Notes under the pieces: model-generated
Database searches by the model: none
What the model saw: the letters and a program-made list of their open reading frames with translations, nothing else
Told to the model about the DNA's origin: nothing
Program-made: the position numbers and the translations under genes
Part shown: positions 53,198 to 63,981 of the stretch, piece by piece
How the letters are laid out: the number at the start of each line of letters is the position of its first letter
Position numbering within the stretch: position 1 is the first letter of the stretch
Source of the DNA: Entomortierella parvispora
Lineage: Eukaryota; Mortierellomycota; Mortierellomycetes; Mortierellales; Mortierellaceae
Length of the DNA: 64,000 nucleotides
Direction of reading: 5' to 3'
Assembly (NCBI GenBank): GCA_963573315.1
Contig: OY752150.1
Coordinates: 62,001-126,000 of the forward strand

Positions 53198-54091
53198 TTA
53201 TTGGGAGAGAGAGTCCATGATCGTGGAGATCGGGGGCAAGGTCATGGACTGACGACCGTTACAGTACAGAGGGGCCAAAATAGGGAATTCTGACTGCTGC
53301 TGAGGGTACGCCGTCTTGAACAAAGGACCCGACACTGCCTTGACCGAGAAGAAGGCCAAAGAAGCGGGCGAAGAGGCAGCCATGGAAGAAGAAGGCACAG
53401 GCGAGGACTCTGGCGTGAACAAGGGCGAGGCCGAAGCATCCGATTCGCAGTCTGACATGACCATCGACGCTGGTGAAGAGTTGACAGAAGCAGGAGGTGA
53501 ATACTGCTGCAGCGGCTGCTGCTGCTGCTGCTGGGCCACAACTTGCTTCTTGGCGACCATTGGGTAAGGCGATGATCTTGGCGAGACCGAGGACATACGG
53601 GGCGAGGTGGTGGGCGAGGGCAAATGATGGTTGTCGTTCTCCTCACCCTCAAACGCCACCATGACAACCTTCATGAAGGGCTTAATCGAGACATGGGAAG
53701 GTGGGCTGACACTACGGGTGGGGGAAACAGAAGCCGCCTTGGCAGCAGGAGGAGCTCTTTCCTTCTTTGTCTTTGTTGTGGTGTGAATTCGCATGTGACG
53801 GGTCAGCTCATCCGAGCGCGAGAAGCGCTTTTGACAAGTCAAGAACGTGCATTGGTGAGGACGCTCGCCAGTATGGGTGCGGATGTGGCGAGTCTGATGT
53901 TCAAGACGGTGGAAGGATTTGGGGCAGATGTGGCACTTGTAAGGGCGAGGTGCATCCGATCCGCTTCTGGTCAAGGCAGCAGTGGAGGGCTGGCGCTTCT
54001 GCTTGGGAGTGGCAGCAGCAGGGATGGGGGAGGAAGAGGCAAGGGAAGCAAGGGAAAGCAGTGAACTGGCTGCAGCGTGAAGAGAGGACAT
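53198..54091 (-). CDS. Mig1/CreA-like C2H2 zinc-finger transcription factor
   Basis: Single exon, 297 aa. Seen: two adjacent C2H2 fingers at about residues 51-104, [23 protein letters not shown] and [25 protein letters not shown], joined by a TGERP linker. Spacing and finger residues ([16 protein letters not shown]) match the Mig1/CREA class that binds GC-rich boxes and mediates glucose repression. The rest is Ser/Pro-rich and low-complexity with a Gln run. A TATA box lies 96 nt upstream of the ATG. Mortierellales carry several such paralogues, so the exact role is uncertain. Confidence 0.9.
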   Translation of the reverse strand: MSSLHAAASSLLSLASLASSSPIPAAATPKQKRQPSTAALTRSGSDAPRPYKCHICPKSFHRLEHQTRHIRTHTGERPHQCTFLTCQKRFSRSDELTRHMRIHTTTKTKKERAPPAAKAASVSPTRSVSPPSHVSIKPFMKVVMVAFEGEENDNHHLPSPTTSPRMSSVSPRSSPYPMVAKKQVVAQQQQQQPLQQYSPPASVNSSPASMVMSDCESDASASPLFTPESSPVPSSSMAASSPASLAFFSVKAVSGPLFKTAYPQQQSEFPILAPLYCNGRQSMTLPPISTIMDSLSQ

Positions 54092-54186
54092 GTGAATTGT
54101 AGCTGTAGTGAGAGTGGGAAAAGAAAGAAAAGGAATAGAAGGTGGAAAGGTGAAAGGGAGGTGGGGCGGTTCTGGGCGGCGATGTG

Positions 54187-54195
54187 CCTTTTATA
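54187..54195 (-). promoter_or_regulatory. TATA box of the Mig1/CreA-like gene
   Basis: Minus-strand TATAAAAGG, 96 nt upstream of the ATG at 54091. Confidence 0.65.
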
Positions 54196-55921
54196 CAACG
54201 AGGCAACAATCCTTATCTTGTTGATTAGAGCGGCCGCCCGGAGAGGGTGCGGGGATCGGAGAGTGATTGAATGAGGCGATTGAATAGTAGGAGAGGAGTG
54301 TCTGTGCTTTTTTTTTTTTTTCCTTCTCTCCAGTCTTGATCGCTACTGTCCGTTGCGTTGCAGGCCCGGCTGGTCCTTTCTGTCCTCTCGCTGACAGTGG
54401 ATTCTCATCTTCTCGCTCCCCCTTTGCCTTGCTCATTCATGCAACACAGGCAGGACACATCGCAAGTTGTTACAGTATTCCGTCGCACCCCGTTCATGTG
54501 AAGTCGCTTGCAGACCGATAGCACCAAAGCCTGTGTGCATGTGGATGCTGTGGAGTGAATTGCGCCAAGCAGGTGCGAAAAGTGTGGAGCGGCCTGGATT
54601 GGTGACACTAGCTGTGGTTGCACGAGCAATCAACAATGAACCGCAGCCTCATCCGCGAAGGTGAGGGTGTCATTGTGATAAGAAAGCACTGCGGCAAGGA
54701 CCGTTCAAGGTCTGTCCCCGTTTCTCAATCCGGGGTTGCCCAAAACAATAACAACAACAAACACTCACATAGCAATGGCCCTTTTTTCACCCCCCACTCC
54801 CCCACTTCAAACAGAATGATGTCGTTGCTCTGTCGCTCAGCAGGGGAAAAAAACAAATTATTTTTGTCAAGATAGCGTGGCAAACATTCTCCGCTCGCCG
54901 TGGACTCTTTTTGTCCTCTCTCGAAGCGACAGGGGACTTCTTTTCCTTCTTTACGTGGGACACATACACAGCCCCAGGAAGAGATCCCGTCCCACAGACT
55001 AGATTAGCGTGTTCCCCTGACAAAGCAGCCCTTTCAACTCCACTCCTGTCCCCACCCCGCACCTTTGGACTAAAATGAATGGCCGCTGGGATCCAAATGG
55101 CCAATCCCCGCGAGACCGAATTGATCACCCGCCTGCCAATAGGAGGACCAGTTCCTTCCGAAGTTCTCCTATATGAGTTCCGGGCACCCTCTTTTCCTTC
55201 CCTTCCCCCTCAATTCAGAGTGAGGGGGGACAAGGACACAAGATCAAAGCTGCCTACTGAGGGAAATAGTCTGTCGCTTGTTCCAAGGCGAGTGAGTGAC
55301 ATGACGCCGTAAGGTGCTCTTGTCTTCTGAACCTGAAGAAAAATACGTATTGGCCTCGACAGTGGAGTAACGAAAGTCCACTCGGGGAGGAGAAATTGTC
55401 TATCTCTTGGTTCTCAATGTATCGTTATCATCATACAAGCCTGACGGGGTTTTGCTTTGATGAAAATAATCTATTTTTTGACGATGAAATGAAGCTCTTT
55501 GCTTGTTATCTCCAAAGTATTGACGACTTTGGAAAAAAAAGCCCTTTCGGCGATCCCTGTTGCCGGGGTATGTCTGGCTGGGTGCAGCGCAAATCTGCGA
55601 TGTTGGTGCCCGGCCCACCATGATGAGACCGCCCCTGGATCAAACAGCATTCGATCGTCGCTCGGTCATTGAAAATTGGACAGCTGGGTGCGACCAAGCA
55701 GTCAGGTTTTTGGGCACGATGGGATTCTGGTATAGCGTCCCAGGTAATAACTCCTTTTAGGTGCCCATGTTCAAACCCTTCTTGGTTGCGCTGCCCCAAG
55801 ATAAGGATCCAAAACATGTTTGACAGCTGAGCTTTGCTGAGCTTTGCCCTCGACGGTTGAGGTAAATTAGGATTGGGCTCCGGGACCCATTGTGATGCCC
55901 GGGAAAGGTTGAGCAGTCGTA

Positions 55922-55961
55922 GCCAGAGTTTCCTCTTTCCCTTTCGTCCCTGAACTCTGGC
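55922..55961. repeat. Short inverted repeat
   Basis: Arms GCCAGAGTT and AACTCTGGC (9 bp) with a 22-nt C/T-rich loop, just upstream of the 30-bp palindrome. Confidence 0.6.
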
Positions 55962-55971
55962 GGCGAATGGT

Positions 55972-56001
55972 ACGGTACAGGACAGTACTGTACTGCACCG
56001 T
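55972..56001. repeat. 30-bp near-perfect palindrome
   Basis: Two 15-nt halves, ACGGTACAGGACAGT and ACTGTACTGCACCGT, are reverse complements except for two mismatched pairs. It has no central spacer. Confidence 0.8.
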
Positions 56002-56534
56002 CCTCGTCTAGCCCTTCCCCCCGCAATCAGGTGCATGGACCATGATTCCGTTACACAAGTACAAACAAATCCCAAATCTAAAAAACAAGCAATTGATTCC
56101 CTCTTTCAGTTCCACAGCTTTCTCGCGACATTGGCCGCCAAACCAGCTGACCCCATCGACTGTGAAAACGAGCTGGACACACCACGAGCCTGCCTTGCGG
56201 GCCATGGATAGAATTGGGATGTCAGGGGCGTGTGGCATTTGCGAGCGCGCGCTTCACCCTCCACAACACCGGTCGGGTGGGCACATGCTCCTCGCGCGCA
56301 AACCCGTGTATCTCGTCGGCCTAGCATGCCAAGATAGCGGATTCTCGCGTAGCTCTGCTTTGTTTCCCACCCCACATCCTCATCCACATGTCTCGCAAAA
56401 AAAACGATAATGTAGATAGGACCTTGACCATTGCTAAAAGAATTACCTCCCTTTGGCTGGAGGAGAGGAACATAGTAGTTGCTCGATCCGTACGTGATGG
56501 TCATCTGGCCTGTTCTTTTATATACTCGTCAAAA

Positions 56535-56599
56535 AGCGCACTATCATCGCCAACCGACATCTTCTTCGATGTCGGTTGGCGATGATAGGGGCGTGCGCT
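56535..56599. repeat. Hairpin: 20-bp perfect inverted repeat with extended stem
   Basis: Arms 56541-56560 and 56569-56588 are perfect reverse complements (starting CTATCATCGCC) around an 8-nt loop CTTCTTCG. The stem extends outward by AGCGCA(C)/GTGCGCT after a 4-nt bulge on the right side. Confidence 0.9.
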
Positions 56600-56826
56600 T
56601 CATGTACATGAACAGGAGTCATCGCGTTACTGTCTGCGCTGCTTTGCAGTCGGTGGAGGCACATTCGCTGATGGGGCCACTCACTTCATCCATTCTTCCT
56701 CAATTTTCACTCTTCATGAAATTTCAATTGGTCCCATGTGTGATTTTGTTTTGTATTTGCTGAAGTGCAATTGTGCTCCTGAGATCATGGTGTGTTGAAT
56801 ACCAGACCTGTGCCAATTAGCTTTGA

Positions 56827-59434
56827 TCAAGCCCAAAGAGTGTCGTTCTCCTTGTTCACGGGACCTTTTGTTTCTCTCCTCTTCTTGACGGGTGAGCGTC
56901 GATCTACGATAGTGGGCGAATGTGCGACACCGAGTTCCTTGCTCGTCGGTCTCGGCGCGTTTATCAATGGACCAGCGTACTTGAGCCAATAGTCAGTCGG
57001 CTCGAACGATTGTTGGGCCGCACTCACCGCTGCAAAGTAAGCAGGATAGATGTCGCCATCAAATTTTCCAATTGGCGCCTTGAGCACAAAATCTGGAATC
57101 GCCCAAGCATCGACCAATGCAACCGCATCCTTTCTCAAATCCTTGCACTGATTCAAGAACAATTGGCGCACCAACTTTGCGTGATGTCCATCAAAGTATC
57201 CCTCTTCCAGAAAGAGCTCCAGGTGCCGCTTGAGGACAAACGTGCACATGAGCTGCCCCATGCGTCTCAACATCGCGTACGCTTCTGGCTTGCTGGCCCT
57301 TTCCTTTTGAATTCCCCGTTGGAATACAACCAGGAAATACCGCCATGCATTGATATCAGCCAAGCGCACCAATTCTATTTGGTGTTCATTCCAGGCCTGA
57401 TCAAAGTTGGTGCCTGCGTGTTCTAGGATTCCTTGCATCTCGATTGTCTTTTTGAGGCACGCCCAGGTCAGGGCATCGATCACAAACTCATAGCTGAGTA
57501 CATCGCGAGGGTCCTGGAAGCTCGTCCTGGTAACCGAGGAGTAATGTACGTGCGCGTTCATGTATTCGACGGACCCTTGAACCTCGTGCCCCGCCTTGGC
57601 CTTTCTCAGAGATGACAGCAGGTAGCGAGCCGACTGTTGCATCAACACGACGTTGTCTCCACCGCCGGTGGTAATGACGCCGTAATCTCCTATCAGTCCT
57701 GGGATGGCGTTGTAGGCCGAGAACGCGTGCCCACCACAGGACCGACGACAGGCCTCTAGCATATCGGTCACATACCACGACAGGGTGGCCTTGAGACTGG
57801 CCGCAATTCCATGTTGGTCGGGCAACTCGCTCAAAAACTGCTCGGCATTCGTGTGGGCCAGATCTTTGATCTCGGTCCATTTTTCGCAAACACTGCGGTC
57901 AACAATGTTCAACAGGTATATGAACGCTAAGCCCGGCATCAAGTTTGCTTGATGGGTCTGGTAATCCATAATTTGCTCGTCGTGGGCCCCTTGACGGCGG
58001 ACGGCGCCATAGCGGACGGCGATGGTCAAACTCTGGGATAGGGTCACTTGATGGGTTTTCAGGGTTGCGAATCGTTCAGAGATGAGAGGGGAGTACGCAA
58101 GAGCTGGGTTTGGGGAGGGACTGAATACCCCCTCAGGGGTAAAGGAAGCCCATTGCTGCAACATGTTCTCCTGAGGAATTCGGACTTGAGTGAATTGGAT
58201 GTAACCTGTATCGAGTCCCTGACGAGAGGCCTTTTGGCCTGCATCACCGCAGACGACTCCTGGGAGGAGACGGCCAGTTGTTGTGTCCCGCAAGGGAACA
58301 AGAAACCAATTGGCGCCATAATCCTTACCATCGACAAGGGTTCTGCAAATAGCAACTACAGATTGTAGAAGAGAGAAAAAAAACCACAAGAGATGTCAGG
58401 CCCAACTCCGCAACCAGAGCAGATCGATTGAGCCTTTTTTTTTGGTATTGTTTGTTGGTCGTGCATGCTCCATGCTCCTTTTCCGCGGAGTTTGGACTGG
58501 AGCTGCATACTCAAGGGACGAGGGAGAGAAGTCAGGACGATTATGAAAGAGAAAGAAGGAAGGTCAATTACTTACCAGTGTGAGTGGCTGTTCGACCTGC
58601 CATTCCTATCCACCACTTTGTGGATGTTAATGTGGGCGAATGGATGACAAACTCGTTCGTAGAGCGATCGAAGGTCGAGGTCGTCTCCAACCCAGGAAGG
58701 TTGGATGAATGTCCAAGTTCCGTCTACAGTGGGCAAAGTGTTTGAATTAAAGAAAAGAAAGATTGACAGCAGCAGTGAAAGCTCACCGAGAGATGAATTC
58801 TTCTTACCATAGCAAAGCATCCCATCACTCTCCAATCCTCAATATCGTGAAGCCACTTGTCTTGTTGTTCAGAGGTGGCGCAGAACGTGAACGCCTGCTT
58901 GAACAGAACATCGTGGACAAACATCATCCAAAACGCCTCAGAGTAGTAAGACAAAGCCATGACCAGGGCGTTGTTCAAACGGCTGTCATTCGTTGTTCTC
59001 CGAAGTTGTATCACACGAGCGATTTGGCGAAGAGTTTGTTCGCGTTCTTCACTCCGGTTCATATCATAGTTGTGCCCCTGGCGCATCCGAAGCTCCGGGT
59101 CGCGCTGGATCATTTGAAAAGCGAGTGACTAGGTTGAAAGGAATGAGTGATATGTCGAATGGGAGTCAGCGACCGTGTTGAGTGTTGACCCATTGGCAAA
59201 ATAAGTGCTCTTAAGCGGTATTCATACCTGGGCTTCTACATTCTCCTTGCCGCCTAGGAGGATCTCGGTCATATCCTCCACTTTGAACGAGGCATTGGCG
59301 CGCTCGCGAGTCAGGTCTGATGGACCTGTCGGCTTATCATTGTGGATGGCATGGCGGCGGAAACAGGGTTGAATCGAAAGATGTTGGTAGATGGCTTGAA
59401 GACGGACCTTAGCAGAAGAGGATGCTGAATTCAT
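56827..59434 (-). CDS. Peroxisomal acyl-CoA oxidase
   Basis: Exons (transcript order) 59434-59228, 59128-58808, 58723-58576 and 58355-56827 (734 aa). Flavoprotein oxidase catalysing the first step of peroxisomal fatty-acid beta-oxidation (acyl-CoA to trans-2-enoyl-CoA plus H2O2). Seen: N-terminal PTS2 RLQAIYQHL at 11-19; [13 protein letters not shown] joined across intron 2; [59 protein letters not shown]; and the C-terminal helical domain. Residues 676-702 of exon 3 onward restore the FAD region only after splicing. Oddities: Gly457 replaces the catalytic Glu usually found in the T(W/F/Y)EG(D/E)N motif, and the C-terminus (NDTLWA) has no PTS1. Confidence 0.94.
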
Positions 59435-60302
59435 TGCTGAGTGACTTTTAGGAGAAGGAACAATTGCAGCGAAAGAAACAAAGGCGACATGGTACCATTT
59501 ATACTTTCTCCGACGCTGATGTCTACTACCTGCTGACCAAGAGTGGGAACGTTCGCATGTCCGAAGCTAATGCATCCTGTTCCCGGAGTCGACTTTGTGA
59601 TCAAATCAATAACAAGGAACTCATGATACAGTACAGAGGCCTGCCTCCTGAACCCTCCTCCAAAGGAGAAGTCCAGCATTCTTTTTTTCCTGATCGAAAA
59701 GAGCCCTGTCAGGTATTCCCCGTCCCGTCAATTTTGGTCATCATTGGATTGTCGTCGACCGATTCCTAATAGGAGGGATCGCGGATCATTCAAACAAAGT
59801 CAAGCAGTATTTCAGCCCCGATCAGGCTGTGCGTGATCTTTCAGGATACCACCTCCCCATGAAGATCTTACGTGAAAGGGAGGTTTTCTTTCTAGGTTCT
59901 CTTGCTAGGCCCAGGGCACGATATACTTGTCGTCCCTCAGCTTTCAGTGAAGTGTCCAACCCTCCTGCAGGAAGGAAGTACACAACGGGCGAGAATCAAT
60001 GAGGGTGAGAAGTGGACAGAAAGATCGCGAGTGACAAAGAGAGGCACTCCAAGGAATACCAAGAATTCATCACCAGTACTGCAATGAATAACCGGTTACT
60101 TCCAATGATCAATGGTCCATTGGAACACATTTTCATTTTTTTTTTTTCATTTGTTACTTTAGACTGTCCGCACGAAATGAATACAAGTCGAGAATGGTGC
60201 GATCTGAATCACTCAAATTTCTTTCAATACTCGCACTTTTAATAGACCTTTTCGCGAACAGGTAGACGGGGGAATAACATCGATTCAAATCACAAAAGAC
60301 TT
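59435..60302. other. Intergenic region
   Basis: 868 bp between the acyl-CoA oxidase start and the 3' end of the small Cys-rich protein gene. Mixed sequence, a T run at about 60132-60147. No gene recognised. Confidence 0.5.
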
Positions 60303-61038
60303 TCATGCAGCAACCACAACAGCGGCTACGGCAGCCAGGAGACCCATGGGACCGGAAGATACCAGGGTATTACCAGAGCTTTTGCCGGACGAGCTCCCGC
60401 CGATGCCCCCCTTCTTCGTACATTCATTAGTGCCTGAACAGGTCCATCCGGTCATGCAGCAGCCGCCACCAGATGAACATTCGTAGTATCCAAGAGAACA
60501 GCCACAACCAGTGCCTGCAAAGGAAGAAAAGAAGAAAAGAAAGGAGGCAAAGAGGTGAGTAGATGTCTCTTTTGCCGGAATGGAACTGCGGCCCACAAAA
60601 GGCAGTTCTTCTAGTGCGTTGCACTTTGAGATCTCAAGAAAGAAAGAAAGAAAGAAAGAAAGAGCGAGTGTGTGTGCATCATTGGGAGAAGGAGGTTCTC
60701 TTTACCTGCAAGGTTGCATCCCCACTGTAGAAAAGAAAGATAAAAATAAATACTGTATTAGGCAACAGACAACCATTACAGGCCTACGACCGAACTTTCA
60801 GGGGACATGAGTTTGTTACCATGCAGCAGTAGTTTCCGCACACGATCGGATATCCGGGATCGCTGCAACCGTAAGCACGTTTCTCGATAAGACTGCGACC
60901 TTCGATAGAGTCTGGATGAGGGCCAACGGTCAAGGTGCTGAGGGGGTGGACCCGTGGTTGAACTTCTGTTTGCGCATCTGTTGAAAGGACAAGAGCCGCC
61001 ATAGTGGCGGACAGAAGGGCCGAGGAGAAGAAACGCAT
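60303..61038 (-). CDS. Small Cys-rich, probably GPI-anchored secreted protein
   Basis: Exons (transcript order) 61038-60820, 60724-60706 (19-nt microexon) and 60514-60303 (149 aa). Seen: signal peptide of about 22 residues; a pro-region ending LIEKR, a Kex2-type site; a mature Cys-rich domain (YGCSDPGYPIVCGNYCCMWGCNLAGTG and CGCSLGYYECSSGGGCCMTGWTCSG, many Cys); a Gly/Ser linker; and a C-terminal hydrophobic stretch (GPMGLLAAVAAVVVAA) typical of a GPI signal. The microexon contributes WGCNLA and a Cys. Function unknown; effector-like or cell-wall protein. A TATA box lies 97 nt upstream. Confidence 0.85.
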
Positions 61039-62003
61039 TCTGGATTGAGATGGGTGAATGAAACTCGAGAGGAAAAGAGGTGAAAGATGGAGAGGGGGAG
61101 AGGGGGAGAGAAGAAAGGAAGCGGCATCTCTTTGCATTTATACCCTCCTTGTTACCGAGGGTGCCGTGCAAACCTTGTCGGTCATTGTTTTCCGGGGAAC
61201 CTCAAGTCCAACAGAGCCAAGCATGAGAGAAAGGGAGAGGGAGAGAGAGCGAGAGAAGAGTTAGAGCAAAAAAACAAAAGACGCGAGACTCTTTCCAAGG
61301 CTGTGTCGAATGTCTCTCGGGGAGCAAGTCCGCGGAGCCGGCTCGCACACCGGGCGATATCAGAAAGGATCCAACGCAATACGCGGTGTGTTTTGTTTTC
61401 CCTCCCTGAAGAAGGTTGAAAGCTGCGGATATTTCGCGGTCCACTTTGTTTTGTTTGTCCAGGCAAGCATGGACGCCAGTATAGAGTGCGGCGCGTTTGA
61501 GCTCAGTTGCACAGCCACACAACATGAGCGCTTCTCAAGTAGATACGAGGGATGAATGTGGGGAAGGTTCTGTTGCGTCCCGGACTTGGCGCTTGGCGTT
61601 GGCTCTGTCCAAAATAAAAAAAAAAAGAGTGGCAAAAGCGGCGCGCAACAGGTCGAAGCTCAGAATCCAGCCTACGCCTCCTCCTGCGAGGAAGCAAAAC
61701 TGATCATGTTCAAGAGATACACACGATTGCGCTTGTTCAAGACTCTCATCTCAGTGCATAGGAACCAGTTCGAAATAGTAAAAAGTATTTTGATTGTTTA
61801 AAAACGATAATCTTCCCTCACCCCAATACCCTCCCCACAATAATGTACAGTTCTAATGTGTTTGTGCTAAGGGAATCAAAAAAAGAAGACAATCCTTCCC
61901 GGCCCTGGATTCGTCCCTTCTCCCTTTCGCCAAAAACCATCACGGGCTTATTCTACAGAGAGTGGCCACGGAGAGTCTTTTCTTTCTTTGCCTTGTCATC
62001 TGT
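61039..62003. other. Intergenic region
   Basis: 965 bp between the Cys-rich protein start and the 3' end of CCR4. A GA-rich stretch at 61230-61262. No gene seen. Confidence 0.5.
61135..61142 (-). promoter_or_regulatory. TATA box of the Cys-rich protein gene
   Basis: Minus-strand TATAAATG about 97 nt upstream of the ATG at 61038. Confidence 0.55.
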
Positions 62004-63981
62004 TCACTTGTTGTTGCTGTTGCTGTTGCTGTTGTTGTTGTTGCGACCGTTCCCTCGGTTATTGTTGTTGGATCCTCCAGAAGTCGCTCCAAAGTCTGGC
62101 GCTGTCGTCGGCAAAGCCAATTGGGACCGGAATTTGAACTCGGCCAGGATTGGGATATGATCCGACGGGAAATGGGCGTTGGGGAACCCAACCACGCGGC
62201 TCATGTACTCGCGTTCAACGCCTCCCAACAGGCCCAAGACCGACAAAAAGTTGGAAGAGTAGTAGATGTAGTCAATCACGGCTGTGAACGACGGCGTAAA
62301 GTTGGTGAACGGCAACTCGTCCACATGGCTATAAGAGGAACGCAACGACATTTTGTGTGCGAGTCCTTCCGAGGTATAGGTACCATATGCGTGATCTCCA
62401 AAATCATCGTGACCTTGCGCCACCAGACCCTTGGTCAAAAATTCGTGAACACCCGAAGCTGGCTCAGAGTTGAAATCGCCGCAAATGAGTGTCGGGAGCT
62501 TGCCCTGAGTCTGAGCAGAAGCTTTCCCGCTCGATCCAGGTAGATGTGCCCATTGAGTTGACAGTTTGTCAAGTTCATCCATGAGCATGGCCACCTGAAC
62601 CAGCTTGACGTCTTTGAAGGTTGGGTCCCAATGAATATGAGCGTTCGAGACCACAATCCTGTTCTTAGTCTCCTTGTGCTCCAAGAGAGCAATGACTGCA
62701 ATGTTGTCTTTGGTCATCACTCGATTAAAGATATCCTCGGTTTTCCTGAAATCAGGTCGCTGCAGCGCAATGTGGTTGAATTCGACGAGGTGTTTGTCGA
62801 TCAAGCTGAACCTATAGGATGCAATACGCGGGAAGAGTCATATGAGTCAGTCTTTTGCGCTTACTGGAGTACTGGAGGCGCAGTCTCAACAAACCATGTT
62901 GGTGACATACTTGGAGGATTTAAAGAATGTAGCACATCCATCCACGACTCTGCGATCCTTTTCGGGCATGGTCTTGGCACGCGACTTTGGCCAGAAGATG
63001 CCATCGTAATCTGCTTGTTGCTTCATCTGCTCCTTGAAATAATCTTCGTACTGTCCAAGCTCAATTTCCTACAGCAACAACAACAACAACAACAACAACA
63101 AGCAATTGATTGATGAGTGGTCGAGCAGTTGTACAAACATCAAAGATGAAGAATGGAATATGTGAATGATACCTGAAGACAAACGATATCGGCACTGTAG
63201 GCCAGAATCTCTTGAAGAATAAGCTCCTTGCGATACTCCCACGTAAGAGCCCAAGAAGGTGTGTATCCGTACATCTGAGGAGTGGCATAGTTCTCCGCAA
63301 GGATATTGTAACAAAACATAGTGAACGTGTCTTGGCCCGATGATGCCCCAGAGTCGTCTTCAAGGGTAATCCATTCTCTCTCTGGTGGAGGCAAAGGCAC
63401 TGGTACGATAAAAGTAAAAAAAGAATCTCGTGGTTAATTTTGGAAAGGCCTAGCGGGAAAGGAACAGAACGAGCATATCAGAGACAGGGCCTACCTGGAC
63501 AGTTCTCACGAAGGTAGTTGATCACGGCGCCGGTTCCTTCCTGCTGGAGCAAATTCTTGAGACTCTCGTTCAGCGGATTGCCTTCCAACGCAAGAATCTC
63601 CAATTGAAAGAGGGTGCCAAGTTCTGCTGGAAGGGTCACCAATCCATTGTCGACCAAATGCAGCTGCTGAAGGCTGGTCAGCATCCCGAGCTCTGGAGGA
63701 ACGGATGTAAGCTTGTTTCCAGAGGCATCCAAAACGGTAAGGCCAGTCAAGCGGCTGATCTCAGGCGAAAGGTAGTGTAGATTGTTGTGGTTCACATACA
63801 GCGCGGTCAAAAACGAATAACGAAACAGTTCCGCGCTAATGTTCTTGAGACCCATGCCTCCAAGATCAAGAGTCGTCCAGGGTTGAGAGCCGCTATCCTG
63901 AGAACTGTTCTTGTCGCTCTCGCCGTTCGCGCTGCTCTTTGAAGGATTGTTGGGGTCGGTGATCGTAACAGCAGAGCTCAT
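62004..63981 (-). CDS. CCR4: CCR4 deadenylase (LRR plus exonuclease domain)
   Basis: Exons (transcript order) 63981-63495, 63399-63173, 63068-62911 and 62811-62004 (559 aa). Catalytic subunit of the CCR4-NOT complex that shortens mRNA poly(A) tails. Seen: LRR segment at about 36-160 (LDLGGMGLKNIS, LTALYVNHNNL, LTVLDASGNKLTSVP, LQQLHLVDNGLVTLP), which binds the Caf1 partner; then the EEP nuclease fold: CYNILAENYA, the catalytic Glu in VCLQEIE assembled across intron 2, the FFKSSKFSLI motif across intron 3, NAHIHWDP, ICGDFNSEP and SDHIPI. The tail is Asn/Ser-rich. Compared with yeast the protein lacks a long N-terminal Gln/Asn extension. Only 19 bp of upstream sequence are inside the window. 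Confidence 0.96.
63075..63101. repeat. CAA trinucleotide repeat in a CCR4 intron
   Basis: About nine CAA units immediately next to the acceptor of CCR4 intron 2; on the coding strand this is a TTG run in front of CTGTAG. Confidence 0.8.

Larger units (their letters stand above)
54092..56826. other. Large intergenic region with inverted repeats
   Basis: 2.7 kb between the zinc-finger gene start and the acyl-CoA oxidase 3' end, the longest spacer in the window. It holds no protein-like frame but has two marked inverted repeats (55972-56001 and 56535-56599) and a weaker stem at 55922-55961. No tRNA, rRNA or transposase seen. Confidence 0.5.
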
